NCBI GenBank assembly: GCA_050847315.1
Contig: CP193791.1
DNA from: Cedecea sp000277545
GTDB taxonomy: Bacteria; Pseudomonadota; Gammaproteobacteria; Enterobacterales; Enterobacteriaceae
Strand: one strand, 5' to 3'
Length of the DNA stretch: 64,000 bases
The notes under the pieces are model-generated. The model was not told the origin of the DNA, made no database searches, and saw only the letters and a program-made list of their open reading frames with translations. This document shows positions 60,723 through 64,000 of this stretch, piece by piece. The translations under genes were made by a program, and so were the position numbers. Position 1 is the first letter of the stretch. The number at the start of each line of letters is the position of its first letter.

Positions 60723-61445
60723 ATGCTGGAACGTAACTTTTTTAGCTGGCGACGGGAAGCGCTCGAACTTTTCCTGTCAATTACTGAAGCCAGCGAATTA
60801 CAAACTTTAGTTCAACAACAAACTCAGCGCCTCGAGTTTGATTATTTTTCGCTGTGTGTTCGGCACCCGGTGCCTTTTACGCGGCCTAAATTATCATTGC
60901 AGAGTTCTTATCCGCAAAAATGGCTGGAGTGGTACGTGACTGAAAACTATTTTGCCATTGACCCGGTATTGAAACAGTCTAATTTCATGCGGGGTGAAAT
61001 AATCTGGAGCGATGCCCTGTTTGCTGAATCTCGTGAGCTTTGGGATGCCGCGCGCGATCACGGTCTGGCGACCGGGCGCACACATTGCGTGATGGCCCCT
61101 AATCGTACGGCGGGTTTTCTCTCCGTTTCACGCTCTGGCGTTCGCAAGGAACTTGTGTCGGAAGATGAACTTGGGCTGCGGCTGAGCTACCTTGCCGAGC
61201 TGAGTATGGCGACGTTAAATCGGCTGGACGATCCGTCGGTCGAGATGATTGACATGAAGCTCAGCAAGCGCGAAAGAGAGATTCTTCAGTGGACCGGCGA
61301 AGGGAAAACGTCGGCAGAAATTGCGATTATCCTGTCCATTTCTGAGAACACGGTGAACTTCCATCAGAAGAATATGCAGAAGAAATTCAACGCGCCAAAC
61401 AAGACGCAGATAGCCTGCTATGCGGCGGCGATGGGGATTATCTGA
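60723..61445 (+). CDS. sdiA: Quorum-sensing LuxR-type receptor SdiA
   Basis: 240 aa, the same as in E. coli when begun at the ATG 60723 (MLERNFFSWRREALELFLSI). N-terminal autoinducer-binding domain with FDYFSLCVRHPVPFTRPKLS and the W/D residues that hold acyl-homoserine lactones (WYVTENYFAIDPV, GEIIWSDALF); C-terminal LuxR helix-turn-helix LSKREREILQWTGEGKTSAE and ISENTVNFHQKNMQKKFNAP. No luxI is present, so it senses signals from other species. The ligand-binding half has diverged more from E. coli than the DNA-binding half. Confidence 0.96.
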   Translation: MLERNFFSWRREALELFLSITEASELQTLVQQQTQRLEFDYFSLCVRHPVPFTRPKLSLQSSYPQKWLEWYVTENYFAIDPVLKQSNFMRGEIIWSDALFAESRELWDAARDHGLATGRTHCVMAPNRTAGFLSVSRSGVRKELVSEDELGLRLSYLAELSMATLNRLDDPSVEMIDMKLSKREREILQWTGEGKTSAEIAIILSISENTVNFHQKNMQKKFNAPNKTQIACYAAAMGII

Positions 61446-61478
61446 ACCTGGAGGGCAAGTGTTGCGTCAGGTGCTGAC

Positions 61479-61505
61479 GGCTGGCGAACCCGGATTCTGC
61501 CAGCC
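61479..61505. terminator. Hairpin between convergent sdiA and yecF
   Basis: GGCTGGC (61479-61485) pairs with GCCAGCC (61499-61505). There is no clear T run on either side, so it is a possible but weak shared terminator. Confidence 0.45.
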
Positions 61506-61513
61506 GCCCCGGC

Positions 61514-61738
61514 TTATTGACGGTAAGCCTGTTTAATTTGCTTAACGGTATTGCTGAATACTTCAGCCTGAGTTGGGTCTTCCAGTTGAGCGATCTGCTT
61601 TTCCATTTTCAGGATAACGCGGCCCGCATCGGCCTGGCCCATAGCCTGCAGCATCAGGGTTAACAGCGTCTTCAGACAGGTGACTTCTTGTGCCAGTTCA
61701 CGGGTGTTTTCGGCGGTGGAAAAATCTGGAGTGCTCAT
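61514..61738 (-). CDS. yecF: Small protein YecF (DUF2594)
   Basis: 74 aa, the same as in E. coli: MSTPDFSTAENTRELAQEVT, then CLKTLLTLMLQAMGQADAGR. Helical and acidic, of unknown function. It lies in its E. coli position, convergent with sdiA and divergent from uvrY. Confidence 0.95.
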   Translation of the reverse strand: MSTPDFSTAENTRELAQEVTCLKTLLTLMLQAMGQADAGRVILKMEKQIAQLEDPTQAEVFSNTVKQIKQAYRQ

Positions 61739-62220
61739 TTACTTTCCTCAATGCTTAGTTTGTACGCTGCCATTATGCACAGTGATATTCATAAGGCGGC
61801 GGAGTATACCATAACATTCATCAGAATTATTCATGTTCGACGAATGAGAATGCGTCTGAATGTTTATGGTAATAAACAACCCTTGCTCAGGGTTATTCCC
61901 GCAGGAAGCGATGAGAATTAAAAGAAATTGTTTCGCTCTCGTTTAACTAACGTTAAATAAAGAGAGAGAAGAAGGATTTTATTCTTGATGATGGTCGCAT
62001 TTTGATAATTAGCTGTTTTTTAATCAGAGAATAATCGCCTGAACACGATGCTTAGAATGTTGAGGTGTGCCGCAGAAACAGATCTGAAAGTAAAGATATA
62101 TTCTTCTTAAGTGTTAACAGAATGTGCTGACCGCAATTTGGATTTTAATGTTGCCGGAAAAACGTTAATATATGGCCAATTAGCTATCAGCAGCGTTATC
62201 CCTTTCTGGAGAATAGCCCT
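61739..62220. other. yecF-uvrY intergenic region with an imperfect dyad
   Basis: 480 AT-rich bases without a gene. ACCATAACATTCATCAGA (61809-61826) is an imperfect inverted copy of TCTGAATGTTTATGGT (61855-61870), a possible regulator site or 5' UTR stem. The uvrY promoter should lie in the right half; no clear -35/-10 pair was assigned. Confidence 0.5.
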
Positions 62221-62877
62221 TTGATCAACGTTCTTCTTGTTGATGACCACGAACTGGTGCGCGCAGGGATACGACGCATTCTGGAAGAGATTAAAGGCAT
62301 CAAAGTCTCGGGTGAAGTTAACTGCGGTGAGGATGCCATCAAATGGTGCCGCAGTAACCCGGTCGATGTCGTGTTAATGGATATGAATATGCCGGGGATA
62401 GGTGGCCTGGAAGCCACCCGTAAAATTGCCCGCTACTCTTCAGATATCAAAGTTATCATGTTGACTATCCACACTGAGAACCCGCTGCCTGCCAAAGTCA
62501 TGCAGGCCGGTGCGGCAGGGTATCTAAGTAAAGGCGCAGCGCCTCAGGACGTGGTAAATGCCATTCGTTCCGTTAATGCGGGCCAGCGTTACATCGCCTC
62601 CGACATTGCCCAACAGATGGCCTTAAGCCAGATTGCACCCGAGGCAGAATCCCCCTTTGCCAGTTTGTCTGAGCGTGAATTACAGATTATGCTGATGATC
62701 ACCAAAGGCCAGAAGGTCAATGAGATCTCTGAGCAGCTTAATCTCAGCCCTAAAACGGTGAACAGTTACCGCTACCGCATGTTTAGTAAACTGAATATCA
62801 GCGGGGACGTGGAGCTGACGCACCTGGCGATTCGCCACGGGTTATTCAATGCGGAGACGTTAATCAGCAGTGAGTGA
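62221..62877 (+). CDS. uvrY: Response regulator UvrY (SirA/GacA type)
   Basis: 218 aa, the same as in E. coli, starting at TTG 62221 with GGAGAA upstream. Receiver domain with Asp8/Asp9 and phosphorylation site Asp54 (VVLMDMNMPG), Lys in YLSKGAAP, and a LuxR helix-turn-helix (LSERELQIMLMITKGQKVNE, SPKTVNSYRYRMFSKL). Phosphorylated by BarA, it activates the csrB/csrC RNAs and so shifts carbon flow, biofilm and motility. The end overlaps uvrC by eight bases. Confidence 0.97.
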   Translation: MINVLLVDDHELVRAGIRRILEEIKGIKVSGEVNCGEDAIKWCRSNPVDVVLMDMNMPGIGGLEATRKIARYSSDIKVIMLTIHTENPLPAKVMQAGAAGYLSKGAAPQDVVNAIRSVNAGQRYIASDIAQQMALSQIAPEAESPFASLSERELQIMLMITKGQKVNEISEQLNLSPKTVNSYRYRMFSKLNISGDVELTHLAIRHGLFNAETLISSE

Positions 62878-64000
62878 ACCTTTTGATTTCCGGGCTTTTC
62901 TCAAGACGGTAACCAGCCAGCCCGGCGTCTACCGCATGTACGATGCCGGCGGCACGGTTATCTATGTCGGCAAAGCTAAAGACCTGAAGAAACGCCTCTC
63001 CAGCTATTTCCGCACGAATCTTGCCAGCCGTAAAACTGAGGCGCTGGTGGCGTTGATCCAGCACATTGATGTCACGGTGACCCACACGGAAACCGAGGCT
63101 TTGCTGCTGGAGCACAATTACATCAAGCTCTATCAGCCGCGCTACAACGTGCTGCTGCGAGACGATAAATCCTATCCCTTTATCTTCCTGAGCGCCGACA
63201 GCCATCCGCGGCTGGCGATGCACCGCGGCGCGAAGCACGCGAAGGGAGAATACTTTGGCCCGTTTCCTAACGGATATGCGGTGCGGGAAACGCTGGCGCT
63301 GCTGCAAAAAGTCTTTCCGGTTCGCCAGTGTGAAAACAGCGTGTACCGCAACCGCTCGCGGCCTTGCCTTCAGTATCAAATCGGCCGCTGTCTTGGCCCC
63401 TGTGTTTCAGGCCTGGTCACAGAAGAAGACTATGCCCGGCAGGTGGACTATGTTCGCCTGTTTTTAGCCGGGAAGGACGACCAGGTGCTGACGCAGCTTA
63501 TTTCCCGCATGGAAGCGGCGAGCAAAAATCTTGAATTTGAAGAGGCCGCGAGGATCCGCGATCAGATTCAGGCGGTCCGACGTATTACCGAAAAACAGTT
63601 TGTCTCCAACACCGGCGACGATCTGGACGTGATTGGTGTCTCCTTTGATGCGGGTATGGCCTGCGTACACGTCTTGTTCATTCGCCAGGGCAAAGTATTG
63701 GGCAGCCGCAGCTACTTCCCGAAAGTCCCGGCAGGCACCGAACTTAGCGAAGTGGTGGAGACGTTTGTCGGGCAGTTCTATCTCCAGGGCAGCCAGATGC
63801 GCACGCTGCCGTCTGAAATCCTGCTCGACTTCGCGCTGGCGGACAAATCTCTGCTGGCGGATTCGTTGAGCGAGCTCGCCGGGCGTAAAGTGAATGTGCA
63901 GACTAAACCTCGCGGCGATCGGGCGCGTTACCTGAAGCTTGCCCGCACCAACGCGGCAACGGCGCTGGTGACAAAGCTTTCTCAGCAATCCACCATCCAG
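62870..64000 (+). CDS. uvrC: Excinuclease ABC subunit C, N-terminal part (cut by window end)
   Basis: 377 codons of a ~610-codon gene; it runs off the right edge in frame. The start is GTG 62870 (MSEPFDFRAFLKTVTSQPGV), overlapping uvrY. The GIY-YIG domain, which makes the 3' incision, is intact (GVYRMYDAGGTVIYVGKAKD, then the Glu in TETEALLLEHNYIKLY). The Cys-containing CLQYQIGRCLGPC segment and the UVR domain that binds UvrB (AASKNLEFEEAARIRDQI) follow. The RNase H-like 5' incision domain begins near the edge. Confidence 0.97.
   Translation, partial: MSEPFDFRAFLKTVTSQPGVYRMYDAGGTVIYVGKAKDLKKRLSSYFRTNLASRKTEALVALIQHIDVTVTHTETEALLLEHNYIKLYQPRYNVLLRDDKSYPFIFLSADSHPRLAMHRGAKHAKGEYFGPFPNGYAVRETLALLQKVFPVRQCENSVYRNRSRPCLQYQIGRCLGPCVSGLVTEEDYARQVDYVRLFLAGKDDQVLTQLISRMEAASKNLEFEEAARIRDQIQAVRRITEKQFVSNTGDDLDVIGVSFDAGMACVHVLFIRQGKVLGSRSYFPKVPAGTELSEVVETFVGQFYLQGSQMRTLPSEILLDFALADKSLLADSLSELAGRKVNVQTKPRGDRARYLKLARTNAATALVTKLSQQSTIQ

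Overview
This is chromosomal DNA of a member of the Enterobacteriaceae. Gene order and protein sequence closely follow the Escherichia coli/Salmonella motility region: yedJ-dcm-vsr-yedA-yedI-yodC-dgcQ, dsrA/yodD/dsrB, rcsA, fliR to fliE, yedF-yedE-yedD, amyA, fliT-fliS-fliD, fliC, fliA-fliZ, tcyJ-dcyD-tcyL-tcyN, sdiA, yecF and uvrY-uvrC. The genus cannot be fixed from reading alone. I saw no tRNA, rRNA, insertion sequence, phage gene or CRISPR array.

Layout. Bases 1-9.8 kb are accessory or variable: a cut LysR regulator, an amino-acid-type ABC transporter with fused permease and ATPase, a SLOG protein, a YjbB-like Na/phosphate transporter, an MgtA-type P-type ATPase with a long leader, repeats, and a small membrane protein behind a perfect CRP site. 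Bases 10.0-16.2 kb hold a PTS operon (EIIB, EIIC, a GH38 mannosylglycerate hydrolase-like enzyme, and an HPr-EI(N)-EIIA fusion that lacks the PEP-binding half of enzyme I) behind an intrinsic terminator. Bases 16.2-26 kb are conserved genes: Dcm/Vsr methylation and repair, the diguanylate cyclase DgcQ, the sRNA DsrA, LpxO and RcsA. Bases 26.2-37.4 kb are the flagellar export, switch and basal-body genes: fliF to fliR on the minus strand and fliE divergent. Bases 37.7-42.6 kb hold an RpiR regulator, yedF-yedE, yedD, an unusual ~310-bp multi-branched palindromic element, and amyA. Bases 42.7-46.1 kb are the filament genes, with textbook sigma-28 promoters for fliD and fliC.

The most interesting block is 46.2-54.1 kb, between fliC and fliA. 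It encodes a degenerate glycosyltransferase-like protein, a 1122-residue methyltransferase-TPR-OGT protein, a DegT-type sugar aminotransferase, a methyltransferase and an ATP-grasp enzyme. The flagellin is short (278 aa) and has almost no variable domain. By position and content this is a flagellin glycosylation island. I infer that an amino sugar is made by the aminotransferase, possibly amide-linked and methylated by the ATP-grasp and methyltransferase enzymes, and attached to FliC by the OGT domain. The rest (54.4-64 kb) is sigma-28 (FliA), FliZ, the cystine/D-cysteine uptake and desulfhydration operon, an orphan CoA-transferase, the quorum-sensing regulator SdiA, YecF, UvrY and the first 377 codons of UvrC.

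All calls were made by reading. Protein identities rest on remembered family sequences and visible motifs. No database search, folding calculation or GC computation was run.
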